In this document: positions 57,552 to 64,000 of the stretch, one piece after another | How positions within the stretch are numbered: the stretch's first letter is position 1 | How the letters are laid out: the number at the start of each line of letters is the position of its first letter | Notes under the pieces: model-generated | Seen by the model: the letters and a program-made list of their open reading frames with translations, nothing else | Databases searched by the model: none | What the model was told of the DNA's origin: nothing | Translations under genes and position numbers: made by a program | IMG/VR virus record: IMGVR_UViG_3300027770_000026 | Coordinates: 1 to 64,000 of that record | Direction: 5' to 3' (one strand) | Length of the DNA: 64,000 nucleotides | Source: a virus

Positions 57552-57580
57552 ATATTACAGCCGTTCGGGTAGGGTTACAA
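57552..57580 (-). promoter_or_regulatory. sigma70-like promoter TTGTAA-17-TAATAT
   Basis: Weaker -10; TGTAAT two bases upstream is an alternative. Same arrangement (repeat, promoter, leader with CATAGGGTTA) as at 22630 and 25280. Confidence 0.6.
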
Positions 57581-57599
57581 CCAGAATTTTCGCCAGATT

Positions 57600-57658
57600 G
57601 CGTAAGTCATTGATTCTATTGGGAATTTAGTTTTCCCTTAGAAATCAACAACTTACGC
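57600..57658. repeat. Dispersed intergenic hairpin repeat, copy 4
   Basis: Arms GCGTAAGTCATTGATT and AATCAACAACTTACGC with an inner GGGAATTTAGTTTTCCC stem. On minus-strand RNA nearly the entire element pairs, using tandem G-U pairs. The TAA in the right arm is the stop of 57653-58309. Confidence 0.82.
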
Positions 57659-58309
57659 AGGGACAAATTGACGTTGGTAGTAGTCGTCTTGTACAGGACT
57701 TGTGGCGCCAGAAATCAACACTTTAACAAAGCTGGATTTGAATTTCCATGTTGGCTGAGGCTTCTCACTTGTACCTGACCAAGTCACTGTTAGGTATTTG
57801 GTCTTTGGCGGTGACATACCTTTGGTAAGGTCTTTGTACTTTTCACCCTTCATCCAAGTTGTCAATTTCTGAAAATCCTGATCTAGTTCATAAAGTGTAT
57901 AATTATCAAGTCGATGTAGATCACAGATAATACCATCCTTCACCTTATAGTGTGTATCTTTGTTACGAATTTCGTTGTAAGTGACCAAGATAGTTCGAAC
58001 CATCTTCTTAAACACTACACTTTCATTAAATGTTGGAGCAAAGTTTTTATGTTCCTTGGCTGTAATTTTAGCAACGGTTAAATCTTTGCCACGGTCTAGA
58101 CTATAAGTCTTGACTTCACCTTCGGGAGAATCGGGCATACCTGGCAGATTGTGATTACTTAGATCAAATAGATCTTCAATATGGTTACCAACTCTACCGC
58201 TGTTCTTTTTGCTATATCTCTTTGAGATTTTTGGGTTTATCGAGTACCATTCAGCTTTTAAAGGCTCAAGTACACGATCAATTACAGGTTGACTAAGTTT
58301 AGCAGGCAT
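57653..58309 (-). CDS. MutH/Sau3AI-like nuclease candidate, 218 aa
   Basis: GRVGNHIEDLFDLSNHNLPG then PDSPEGEVKTYSL and LTVAKITAKEH parallels the MutH/Sau3AI core (G-x-x-G-x-x-[IL]-E...PD...E-[VI]-K-T), a PD-(D/E)xK nuclease fold. The remainder is Lys-rich. May cut specific host or competitor DNA; unproven. Confidence 0.5.
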   Translation of the reverse strand: MPAKLSQPVIDRVLEPLKAEWYSINPKISKRYSKKNSGRVGNHIEDLFDLSNHNLPGMPDSPEGEVKTYSLDRGKDLTVAKITAKEHKNFAPTFNESVVFKKMVRTILVTYNEIRNKDTHYKVKDGIICDLHRLDNYTLYELDQDFQKLTTWMKGEKYKDLTKGMSPPKTKYLTVTWSGTSEKPQPTWKFKSSFVKVLISGATSPVQDDYYQRQFVPA

Positions 58310-58320
58310 TGTTCCTCCGA

Positions 58321-58779
58321 TTAATTGCCAGAATAGGTTTTTAGAACTAGTTGTCCAGAATCAATCTCGTCCGGATATCGAGATGCAATCATGGAATTAT
58401 CCATGAATCGCAAACGCATTTGGTCTACCTTTTCGCTTGGTACACCGTGTACATTATCCCACTTACCTGTGCAATGTACTACAATCACTTTGGCTTGGTT
58501 GTTAAGTGCATAGTCAATGTAGTTTTTGATTTCCCAAAGTTGGGTAAAGGTATTGCTCACAATCACAGGCTCGCCTCGTTGCACAGACTGGGAAAACTTT
58601 GCAAAGCACCAAGCATGAGCACGTGGTAGGTGTTCGGGAACAAACTTGTGGTAACCTGCTTGTTCAAAATACTGGTCTGCTTCGTAGTGTTGTGCGTTGG
58701 GTGTACCTGCTGCAAGTTTAGCAGCAAGAGTGCTCTTGCCTGATCCCGGAACGCCACGAAGTAGATATACAATGCTCAT
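58321..58779 (-). CDS. P-loop kinase (polynucleotide kinase-like), 152 aa
   Basis: LLRGVPGSGKSTLAAKLA (Walker A), YEADQYFEQAGYHKF and a C-terminal Arg/Lys lid MRLRFMDNS. Typical of AAA/zeta-toxin/PNK-like small kinases in phages. AGTAAATA box 5 bases before the ATG. Confidence 0.8.
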   Translation of the reverse strand: MSIVYLLRGVPGSGKSTLAAKLAAGTPNAQHYEADQYFEQAGYHKFVPEHLPRAHAWCFAKFSQSVQRGEPVIVSNTFTQLWEIKNYIDYALNNQAKVIVVHCTGKWDNVHGVPSEKVDQMRLRFMDNSMIASRYPDEIDSGQLVLKTYSGN

Positions 58780-58784
58780 ACTAG

Positions 58785-58792
58785 TATTTACT
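58785..58792 (-). promoter_or_regulatory. Late promoter AGTAAATA (leaderless class)
   Basis: Five bases before the ATG at 58779; overlaps the stop region of the deaminase gene. Confidence 0.5.
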
Positions 58793-59184
58793 CAGATAGT
58801 GTCTATTAGACCCAGCTCGTTGGTGTATTTTACATTCTTAATACCGAACTCTGCAATAGCTCGCATGCAACCTTCGCAAGGCTTGGCCATGCCCCAACCA
58901 CTAGCAGTATCCTCTCGGGTACGCAACACCAGCAAGGTAGCTCGCCTAAGATCATCCACAGTTATGTGACGCAGTGCGTTCTTGATTGCATGCATTTCCG
59001 CATGCATATAGATACGCTCCTTGTTCACACTGTACTTGGCCTGCATGGGATCAGTCTTCATACGGTTGTATCCAAAACTGATCACACGCCCACGAATTAC
59101 TACCGCAGCAGCCAACTGATAGCGAAGGTGATCGGACGACTCTGCTATGCGCATGAGCAGTGGAAAAATCCTGTCATTACGCAT
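58792..59184 (-). CDS. Deoxycytidylate deaminase-like protein, 130 aa
   Basis: Zinc motifs YMHAEMHAI (HAE) and KPCEGCMRAIA (PCxxC). The fold deaminates dCMP to dUMP, feeding dTTP synthesis, as in T4 gene cd. Confidence 0.85.
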   Translation of the reverse strand: MRNDRIFPLLMRIAESSDHLRYQLAAAVVIRGRVISFGYNRMKTDPMQAKYSVNKERIYMHAEMHAIKNALRHITVDDLRRATLLVLRTREDTASGWGMAKPCEGCMRAIAEFGIKNVKYTNELGLIDTI

Positions 59185-59185
59185 G

Positions 59186-59452
59186 TCAATCAGCCGTAGT
59201 CGAGTCCACCATCGGGTTGGTTACTGTTTCTGCTAGTCTAGCATTCTGATAGTAATCACCGATATGAGCTTCAAAGGTACGGAACAGCTGATCAAACTTG
59301 AGCTCGTAAAGGCTTACTACGCCCAACAGCAGATTGGCAATTTCATCCTGGGTCATGTTGCGGTTCTGTAGAGTATCAAGAATCAACTTGACATCTTCGG
59401 TTACGCGCCAAGCACCCAAAATCTGCTGTTCCAAATCAAACTGATGACTCAT
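59186..59452 (-). CDS. Small helical protein, 88 aa
   Basis: MSHQFDLEQQILGAWRVTED then mostly helical; no motif. Possibly related to phage nucleotide-metabolism accessory proteins by position. Confidence 0.5.
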   Translation of the reverse strand: MSHQFDLEQQILGAWRVTEDVKLILDTLQNRNMTQDEIANLLLGVVSLYELKFDQLFRTFEAHIGDYYQNARLAETVTNPMVDSTTAD

Positions 59453-59455
59453 TGC

Positions 59456-59659
59456 TCACTCCAAAAAATGTTTATCAATAACCTGTTGAATCTCTACGTG
59501 GCTTACTATAGCACGACATTCCTGGGCTGTCAACACTATTAGTTTACGACTGTAGGCTTCTAACCAATCTTCTAGGGATATTTTGGTTTTATCCGGGTAG
59601 ATTTCGTCCACACCAATCATTGCTTGGAGTACCAAACGTCTTTCAAGCTTTCGATTCAT
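59456..59659 (-). CDS. Small helical protein, 67 aa
   Basis: MNRKLERRLVLQAMIGVDEI... unknown. Three bases before the preceding gene's start region. Confidence 0.45.
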   Translation of the reverse strand: MNRKLERRLVLQAMIGVDEIYPDKTKISLEDWLEAYSRKLIVLTAQECRAIVSHVEIQQVIDKHFLE

Positions 59660-59665
59660 TTTGGA

Positions 59666-59974
59666 TTAGGTAGTAGCATCGGGCGCCATGCAAGCATGGT
59701 ACAAGGTCATTGCTGCTATGTTTACATCTTCGTTGCGAGCAGTCCATCCTAGCTCAATCAACTTGGCAATTAGTCTTTGGTTATCCCTGTCTGCATTACC
59801 TTCCAGTAACAGTTTGTACAGTACGCCATCGTACTCCTGCTTGTTGCTAGCCCTGCGGGCAATCATGGTAAATGCCGTAAACCTAACGGTGATTTCCGTG
59901 CAGGCTTCTGGATTAGCAGCCAGTGCTGTGGTTGTGAACATCAACAGTGCCGCAGCACATAGCATCTTTTTCAT
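59666..59974 (-). CDS. Secreted hypothetical protein, 102 aa
   Basis: Signal peptide [20 protein letters not shown], mature domain helical with two cysteines (PEACTE, LYHACMAP) that could pair in the periplasm. Coupled to the upstream gene by ATGA. Confidence 0.6.
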   Translation of the reverse strand: MKKMLCAAALLMFTTTALAANPEACTEITVRFTAFTMIARRASNKQEYDGVLYKLLLEGNADRDNQRLIAKLIELGWTARNEDVNIAAMTLYHACMAPDATT

Positions 59975-60261
59975 ACAGTTTCCTTATTAGGTACAATCAA
60001 TTGAGCATCATAATATGCCCCGCATTTGGAACACGACATCCTTGTAACCAAATCAGCTACAATGTTCTGTGTGCTACCTTCGTGGTCACAATCGCCCAAT
60101 CGATTGTTTTCCAAATCAATTGCACGAAGTATCATACTGGGAGTGGTATCGGTATCTCGTAGCTTGCCCAGCGCACGACGTAGGGCAACAGGATTACTGA
60201 GCAGTTCAAAGTATTGATCTTCAAACTTCTGTGCGTGAGCTTGCCAGTGTTCTGCGCTCAT
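59971..60261 (-). CDS. Small zinc-ribbon candidate, 96 aa
   Basis: C-terminal [10 protein letters not shown]...[14 protein letters not shown] gives a CxxxH/CxxC type zinc site; N-terminal half helical. Overlaps the decarboxylase stop. Confidence 0.55.
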   Translation of the reverse strand: MSAEHWQAHAQKFEDQYFELLSNPVALRRALGKLRDTDTTPSMILRAIDLENNRLGDCDHEGSTQNIVADLVTRMSCSKCGAYYDAQLIVPNKETV

Positions 60262-61202
60262 ACAAACCTCTTAAAGTATTCAATAGTTGGGATTAGTCCT
60301 TGTTCCAATGCAATAGTAGGACTCCAACTTAGTTGTTCTTTGGCTAGTGTGATGTCCGGACGGCGCTGGCGCGGATCATCATGTGGCAATGTTTCGTATA
60401 ACAATTGTGACTTACTGCCAGTTAGCTGCAATATTTTTTCAGCCAACTCTCGCATGGTGAATTCGCTAGGATTACCCAAGTTAATGGGTCCGGTTACACC
60501 ACTGTTTGTTGCCATCATGCGAACGAATGATTCAATCAAATCGTCTACATAACAAAAGCTGCGAGTTTGATTACCATCACCATAAACGGTAATTGGTTGG
60601 TTGCGTAGTGCTTGCATAATAAATTTACTAACCACACGACCATCATTGGGATGCATACGTGGACCATATGTATTGAAGATGCGCACAACTTTGATGTCTA
60701 GATTATGTTGCCTACGATAGTCAAAGAACAGCGTTTCTGCGCAACGCTTGCCTTCGTCGTAACAACTGCGCACACCAATTGGGTTTACGTGACCCCAATA
60801 GTTTTCTGTTTGTGGATGTTGCTCTGGATCACCATACACTTCGCTGGTGCTGGCTTGTAGAATTTTAGCGCCTGTACGTTTGGCTAGGCCCAGCATGTTA
60901 ATAGCACCATGCACACTGGTCTTGGTTGTTTGTACGGGATCATGTTGATAATGAACAGGACTTGCAGGACACGCCAGGTTATAGATCTCGCCTACTTCAA
61001 TATAAAGCGGGAAGGTAACATCGTGTCGTAACAATTCAAAACGTGGATTATTGAGTAGATGCGCCACGTTAGCTTTGCTGCTTGTATAGAAGTTATCCAG
61101 GCAAATTACATCACGACCTTCATTGAGCAGGCGTTCACAAAGGTGCGAACCTAGGAATCCGGCTCCGCCCGTAACCAATACAGTCTTGTTAAGACGTGTC
61201 AC
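60258..61202 (-). CDS. UDP-glucuronate decarboxylase-like SDR, 314 aa
   Basis: [19 protein letters not shown] (NAD loop), [43 protein letters not shown] (YxxxK) and [18 protein letters not shown] all match UXS enzymes that make UDP-xylose from UDP-glucuronate. Adds a second nucleotide-sugar route to the glycan system. Confidence 0.9.
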   Translation of the reverse strand: MTRLNKTVLVTGGAGFLGSHLCERLLNEGRDVICLDNFYTSSKANVAHLLNNPRFELLRHDVTFPLYIEVGEIYNLACPASPVHYQHDPVQTTKTSVHGAINMLGLAKRTGAKILQASTSEVYGDPEQHPQTENYWGHVNPIGVRSCYDEGKRCAETLFFDYRRQHNLDIKVVRIFNTYGPRMHPNDGRVVSKFIMQALRNQPITVYGDGNQTRSFCYVDDLIESFVRMMATNSGVTGPINLGNPSEFTMRELAEKILQLTGSKSQLLYETLPHDDPRQRRPDITLAKEQLSWSPTIALEQGLIPTIEYFKRFV

Positions 61203-61432
61203 AGTTCGTCCTCATCGGGTAGTAGGTCGTCTACGTTGAATGGCCAGGATGGATTGTAATTGTAGCCTAGCTCATGTTCTAGATATTGCATGCCGCGGTC
61301 TAGCATTGCACTTTCAATCCAGGTAGCATCCACATGTTCTAATTGATCTGGTGTAAAAAACGCAACTGCGCAGCCCATGCTACGCAGTGTGGTAACCAAT
61401 TCAAAGATTTTTTCGTCGTACTTAATCTTCAT
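61199..61432 (-). CDS. Hypothetical protein, 77 aa
   Basis: Contains [20 protein letters not shown]-like segments (read [20 protein letters not shown]) and ends with an acidic [10 protein letters not shown]. Recurs in pattern in phage small proteins; function unknown. Confidence 0.5.
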   Translation of the reverse strand: MKIKYDEKIFELVTTLRSMGCAVAFFTPDQLEHVDATWIESAMLDRGMQYLEHELGYNYNPSWPFNVDDLLPDEDEL

Positions 61433-61604
61433 CGTGTGATTGAGTTTCTACACGTAGACGTTCAATTAAATCTTTAAGGCTTTGATTTAATAACGACATA
61501 TCTAGATCAAGTTTAATCTCGGGATAGATTATCACTATATCAGCTTTGGGCTTGCTCATCTTCTTCTTGAGAAGATAAGGCATGAAGTCAACAACCTTAC
61601 CCAT
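61422..61604 (-). CDS. Hypothetical protein, 60 aa
   Basis: MGKVVDFMPYLLKKKMSK... short, ends acidic. Overlaps neighbours on both sides. Confidence 0.45.
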   Translation of the reverse strand: MGKVVDFMPYLLKKKMSKPKADIVIIYPEIKLDLDMSLLNQSLKDLIERLRVETQSHDED

Positions 61605-61857
61605 CTGGCTCCGCCTTGTTGTTCATGTACTTCTCCAACTTGGCAATCTTCTCCTCACCAAGTTCAGGTAAACGAAAGCCATCAATGTAGCCTTCTTCTA
61701 CGATGAGCTTGAGTACGCCCATAAAGTCGCCAATCTCTTGCTCCAGTCGTTGCTGGTTAGCAATGCTCTTGCCAAAGCGATGAATCTTGCTGACTGCTTG
61801 CACAATCTCGCCGCATTCCTCGGACAACACAATCAACAGTTCTTGTTCGCGATTCAT
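61597..61857 (-). CDS. Small MazG-like protein, 86 aa
   Basis: VLSEECGEIVQAVSKIHRFG and LEQEIGDFMGVLKLIVEEG give the two metal-binding helices of the MazG fold (EExxE ... ExxD). Single-domain version; second MazG-like protein of the window. Confidence 0.78.
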   Translation of the reverse strand: MNREQELLIVLSEECGEIVQAVSKIHRFGKSIANQQRLEQEIGDFMGVLKLIVEEGYIDGFRLPELGEEKIAKLEKYMNNKAEPDG

Positions 61858-61872
61858 CTTTTTCCTTTAATG

Positions 61873-61949
61873 TGGTGGGCCCAGTAGGATTCTAACCTAC
61901 GATCGGTCGTTTATGAGACGACTGCTTTTGGACACTAAGCTATAGGCCC
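61873..61949 (-). tRNA. tRNA-Met(CAT), elongator or Ile2 type
   Basis: Acceptor GGGCCTA/TGGGCCC fully paired, anticodon arm GTCGT-CTCATAA-ACGAC without the GGG/CCC initiator run, T-loop TTAGAAT (C56 replaced by A). CCA encoded. Confidence 0.85.
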
Positions 61950-61955
61950 TTAAAC

Positions 61956-62315
61956 TTAATACGATGCATTATCCGTTAGTGGCGGGTAACCTCGTTGATT
62001 CTCCAAATCTACTGCTTCATACAGCATGTTGTGTATAGTCAAGTATCCCGAGTACTGTGCCGGTGCATAAGAATCTGTACCAAACTCAAACACATCGTAT
62101 AGTACTCCGCGGTAGCTTTGACGTTCCTTGATCTCGCCTCGGTATATACGTCTAACTACAGCACAGAATAGCATAAGCTGCTGGTCTTTGTCAAGTGCAT
62201 TCCACGCTGCTTCGCTGTCTGCATCAAACTGCTTTGCAGCCTCACGCATGGCTTCACCTGCTGCAGCTAGTTCCTGCAGTAGATCCATATTTGTTTTATC
62301 TGCTGTACTGACCAT
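61956..62315 (-). CDS. Hypothetical protein, 119 aa
   Basis: Helical, alanine-rich N-terminal half and LMLFCAVVRRIYRGEIKERQ. Unknown family. Confidence 0.5.
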   Translation of the reverse strand: MVSTADKTNMDLLQELAAAGEAMREAAKQFDADSEAAWNALDKDQQLMLFCAVVRRIYRGEIKERQSYRGVLYDVFEFGTDSYAPAQYSGYLTIHNMLYEAVDLENQRGYPPLTDNASY

Positions 62316-62610
62316 ATATGTATGTTAACACTTCTTCAGGATAAGTTGCAAGTACTTCTCGGGGGGTGCGACTATCAAATGCCAAATTAGGTGACGCCAA
62401 CCATTCCTCCACCAACTCGTCGCTGCCTAATATTGGTAGTAGCAACTGGTTAATTTCATTACGAATATGGTTATACCTTAACCAATCACTACACCATCGC
62501 ATGTGGTCGTCTCGCTGTATACGAACTTTGTCGTTAGACAGCTCCACATAATCACGAGCGATGGTGTAGATTAGGTCTTCTGCACTAAGTCGATTAGTGT
62601 ACTGGCTCAC
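62296..62610 (-). CDS. Hypothetical phage protein, 104 aa
   Basis: GTG start at 62610 assumed because the frame 5' of it lies under the neighbour. SAEDLIYTIARDYVELSNDK and MRWCSDWLRYNHI form a helical phage protein pattern; function unknown. Start uncertain. Confidence 0.5.
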   Translation of the reverse strand: MSQYTNRLSAEDLIYTIARDYVELSNDKVRIQRDDHMRWCSDWLRYNHIRNEINQLLLPILGSDELVEEWLASPNLAFDSRTPREVLATYPEEVLTYIYGQYSR

Positions 62611-62905
62611 TTGGTGTCTCGGTTGCAACTGATGGAACAGTTTCAGCGGGTGCCACTGGCTCTTCTGGATCAGGTTCAGGTGCAAACACTGCCGGTTCAG
62701 ACTCGGACGGTGATGTGCAAGTAGTCCATGCAAACTCTCCGGTCAGATCATCAAACCGTGCGCCGCAATTTTGTGTAGCAGCTTTCTGCAGCTTTGCAGT
62801 GGCAATATTACTACCAACTACAGCACCAGTACCAAACACAACAATTGCTGCACCAATTACGATACACAGTAGTGTTAACTTTTCAAATCCTGTACGCTCT
62901 GACAT
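62594..62905 (-). CDS. Single-pass membrane protein, 103 aa
   Basis: One membrane helix (LTLLCIVIGAAIVVFGTGAV) and a periplasmic tail rich in Pro/Glu/Val with two cysteines (QNCGARFDD, WTTCTSPS). Unknown. Confidence 0.6.
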   Translation of the reverse strand: MSERTGFEKLTLLCIVIGAAIVVFGTGAVVGSNIATAKLQKAATQNCGARFDDLTGEFAWTTCTSPSESEPAVFAPEPDPEEPVAPAETVPSVATETPSEPVH

Positions 62906-62920
62906 TATGGTCTCCTTATA

Positions 62921-63103
62921 TTACCATTCTGAATTTTCAAGTCTAAACTTGCTCTTGGGAGCAGCACGGTTTAGTACCTGGATTAGTTCTGCACCAAGCA
63001 GTTCAAAGTTTGGTGCTTCAAATATGGGATGCTCGCTATCGTTATCGATTACAATAATAGGATGCGTTTCGTCGTCTTGATAGATTAAAATTGATTTAAT
63101 CAT
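62921..63103 (-). CDS. Hypothetical protein, 60 aa
   Basis: MIKSILIYQDDETHPIIVID; small alpha/beta. Its ATG overlaps the stop of the upstream gene as ATGA. Confidence 0.5.
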   Translation of the reverse strand: MIKSILIYQDDETHPIIVIDNDSEHPIFEAPNFELLGAELIQVLNRAAPKSKFRLENSEW

Positions 63104-63225
63104 AGTTGTTGTTCCTCATCATACGGCAACCAGTTCTTAGATTGTATCTGCTTAAGTGTATGTAGTACTACTGCAAACACCAAACCAATAAAAAATCCAC
63201 CTAAAAATACCAATGTATCATGCAT
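63100..63225 (-). CDS. Small membrane peptide, 41 aa
   Basis: MHDTLVFLGGFFIGLVFAVV then a polar tail ending DEEQQL. One membrane helix. ATGA overlap downstream. Confidence 0.55.
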   Translation of the reverse strand: MHDTLVFLGGFFIGLVFAVVLHTLKQIQSKNWLPYDEEQQL

Positions 63226-63235
63226 ATTTTATACT

Positions 63236-63457
63236 TTATGATTCGTCAACAGTAGTTAGTACGTTATGTACATCTGCAATATACCGCCAGGGATCAAAGC
63301 GATGACTGCGGCAACGATGTACAGTATCTAACCATGCCCAATAGCCATCTTCGGACAATACAGGAAACCATGCGTATGCTGTATGCCACTTACGCTGGGC
63401 TTGCATCTTCTCGTCTTTTGCTAAACGTTGAAGATTGGCTCGTTTAGTTGCGGTCAT
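63236..63457 (-). CDS. Small basic protein, 73 aa
   Basis: Start at 63457 (MTATKRANLQRLAKDEKMQA) overlapping the upstream stop by 14 bases. Rich in Trp/Arg/His; unknown. Confidence 0.5.
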   Translation of the reverse strand: MTATKRANLQRLAKDEKMQAQRKWHTAYAWFPVLSEDGYWAWLDTVHRCRSHRFDPWRYIADVHNVLTTVDES

Positions 63458-63620
63458 TTTTGAGCTGTTCCTCAACAGCAACCGTCGCTAGCATGGCAGG
63501 AGTCCCCATCATAATAATTATAAGTAGCACACCGCTAACACCCGATACTGAATATGCCCAGACGCTCCATACGACAAACCATGCAGCGAGAGAGATTACG
63601 GCAAACTTACGGCGAAACAT
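63444..63620 (-). CDS. Small membrane protein, 58 aa
   Basis: Start at 63620 (MFRRKFAVISLAAWFVVWSV) with AAGGAG 7 bases upstream. Two membrane helices. Confidence 0.55.
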   Translation of the reverse strand: MFRRKFAVISLAAWFVVWSVWAYSVSGVSGVLLIIIMMGTPAMLATVAVEEQLKNDRN

Positions 63621-63873
63621 TCGATTGCTCCTTAATAATCTGTATATCTTTAACACACATAAGGTAGTTATCGTTGACTACCCTAACCAACACACCACCT
63701 TGTTGTTGGCATTTATTCATATAGGCTTTTTGCTCTTTTTTGAAGGCGTCATGCATTAGCCTAAAACCAAATACGCCAAAACCTACGATGATTAGGAATG
63801 GTAGTGTCTTTTTGAATACATCCCACGCCTTGCCTAATCGCAGTGCTGTGGTTTCTGTTACGGGAATACGCAT
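63607..63873 (-). CDS. Membrane protein, 88 aa
   Basis: MRIPVTETTALRLGKAWDVF, one membrane helix (LPFLIIVGFGVFGFRLMH), then a soluble part with CQQQGGVLVRVVNDNYLMC. First gene after the promoter at 63912-63940. Confidence 0.55.
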   Translation of the reverse strand: MRIPVTETTALRLGKAWDVFKKTLPFLIIVGFGVFGFRLMHDAFKKEQKAYMNKCQQQGGVLVRVVNDNYLMCVKDIQIIKEQSNVSP

Positions 63874-63911
63874 ATTTTCTCTACTTAGTTGTGCTAGAAC
63901 CGTGTACTAGT

Positions 63912-63940
63912 ATTTTAGCAGGGTGTGCGGGGTAATGCAA
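63912..63940 (-). promoter_or_regulatory. sigma70-like promoter TTGCAT-17-TAAAAT
   Basis: Spacer exactly 17, about 40 bases before the ATG at 63873. A short stem TCCAAAAT/ATTTTGGA (63949-63969) lies just upstream. Confidence 0.7.
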
Positions 63941-64000
63941 GAGCATGTCCAAAATATAAAATTTTGGATAAATATTGGCATGAAGTCCACCACCCTAAAA

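Noticed and set aside
61873-61949. Second initiator tRNA
   Set aside because: Its acceptor is fully paired and the anticodon stem lacks the GGG/CCC run; it is elongator Met or Ile2 type.

Overview
This window looks like an internal stretch of a large, T4-related tailed phage that infects a Gram-negative bacterium. The T4-type signs are a gp44-like sliding-clamp loader, PhoH, a GroES-like co-chaperonin, fibre proteins, and many genes preceded by an (A/T/C)NTAAATA box like the T4 late promoter TATAAATA. The Gram-negative host is implied by an Rz/Rz1 spanin pair, outer-membrane beta-barrels ending in Phe, lipoproteins, an LpxH-like phosphoesterase and LPS-type sugar enzymes. No integrase, attachment site or CRISPR array was seen. 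Almost all genes are on the minus strand and packed with ATGA or TAATG overlaps; a few genes (phoH, a LysM protein, a GIY-YIG protein, a glycosyltransferase) are on the plus strand.

Layout: 1-1.5 kb, 3'-truncated collagen-like fibre. 1.5-6.1 kb, host-takeover and proteostasis genes (ClpA-like unfoldase, J-domain protein, translation factor IF-1). 6.2-11.9 kb, nucleic-acid metabolism (PhoH, clamp loader, MazG, GroES-like protein, DnaE-like fragment). 12-16.3 kb, fibre proteins. 16.3-20.6 kb, superoxide dismutase, GT4 glycosyltransferase, LpxH-like hydrolase, UV-damage endonuclease and an OmpX-like barrel. 20.6-25.9 kb, a run of short, possibly early genes with two sigma70-like promoters. 26-28.6 kb, glycosyltransferases and peroxiredoxin. 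28.7-33 kb, a remarkable operon: holin-like membrane proteins, a TPR/beta-barrel outer-membrane protein, a seven-heme cytochrome c, a four-helix bis-His cytochrome b-like protein and a lipoprotein metalloprotease candidate. 33-37.6 kb, LysM protein, GNAT-like protein, PspC-like membrane protein. 37.7-52.4 kb, a virion or surface glycan cluster (glycosyltransferases, FkbM methyltransferases, Gmd, RfbH-type dehydrase, C-methyltransferase) interleaved with tRNA genes. 52.4-55 kb, more tRNAs, a GIY-YIG protein, a ClpS-like adaptor and non-coding structured DNA. 55-64 kb, spanins, holin-like protein, phosphoesterase, kinase, dCMP deaminase, UDP-glucuronate decarboxylase and many small genes.

Twenty-two tRNA genes were read out by hand, plus one tRNA-like element. 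One tRNA has initiator (fMet) features, which is striking next to a phage-encoded IF-1. The most interesting systems are the phage-borne heme electron-transfer operon, the ClpA/ClpS N-degron pair, the IF-1/initiator-tRNA pair, predicted leaderless late mRNAs, a shared N-terminal M-R-[LI]-x-E motif on unrelated proteins that may be a capsid-targeting tag, and a dispersed hairpin repeat placed just upstream of sigma70-like promoters. All functional calls come from reading motifs by eye; no database search was run.
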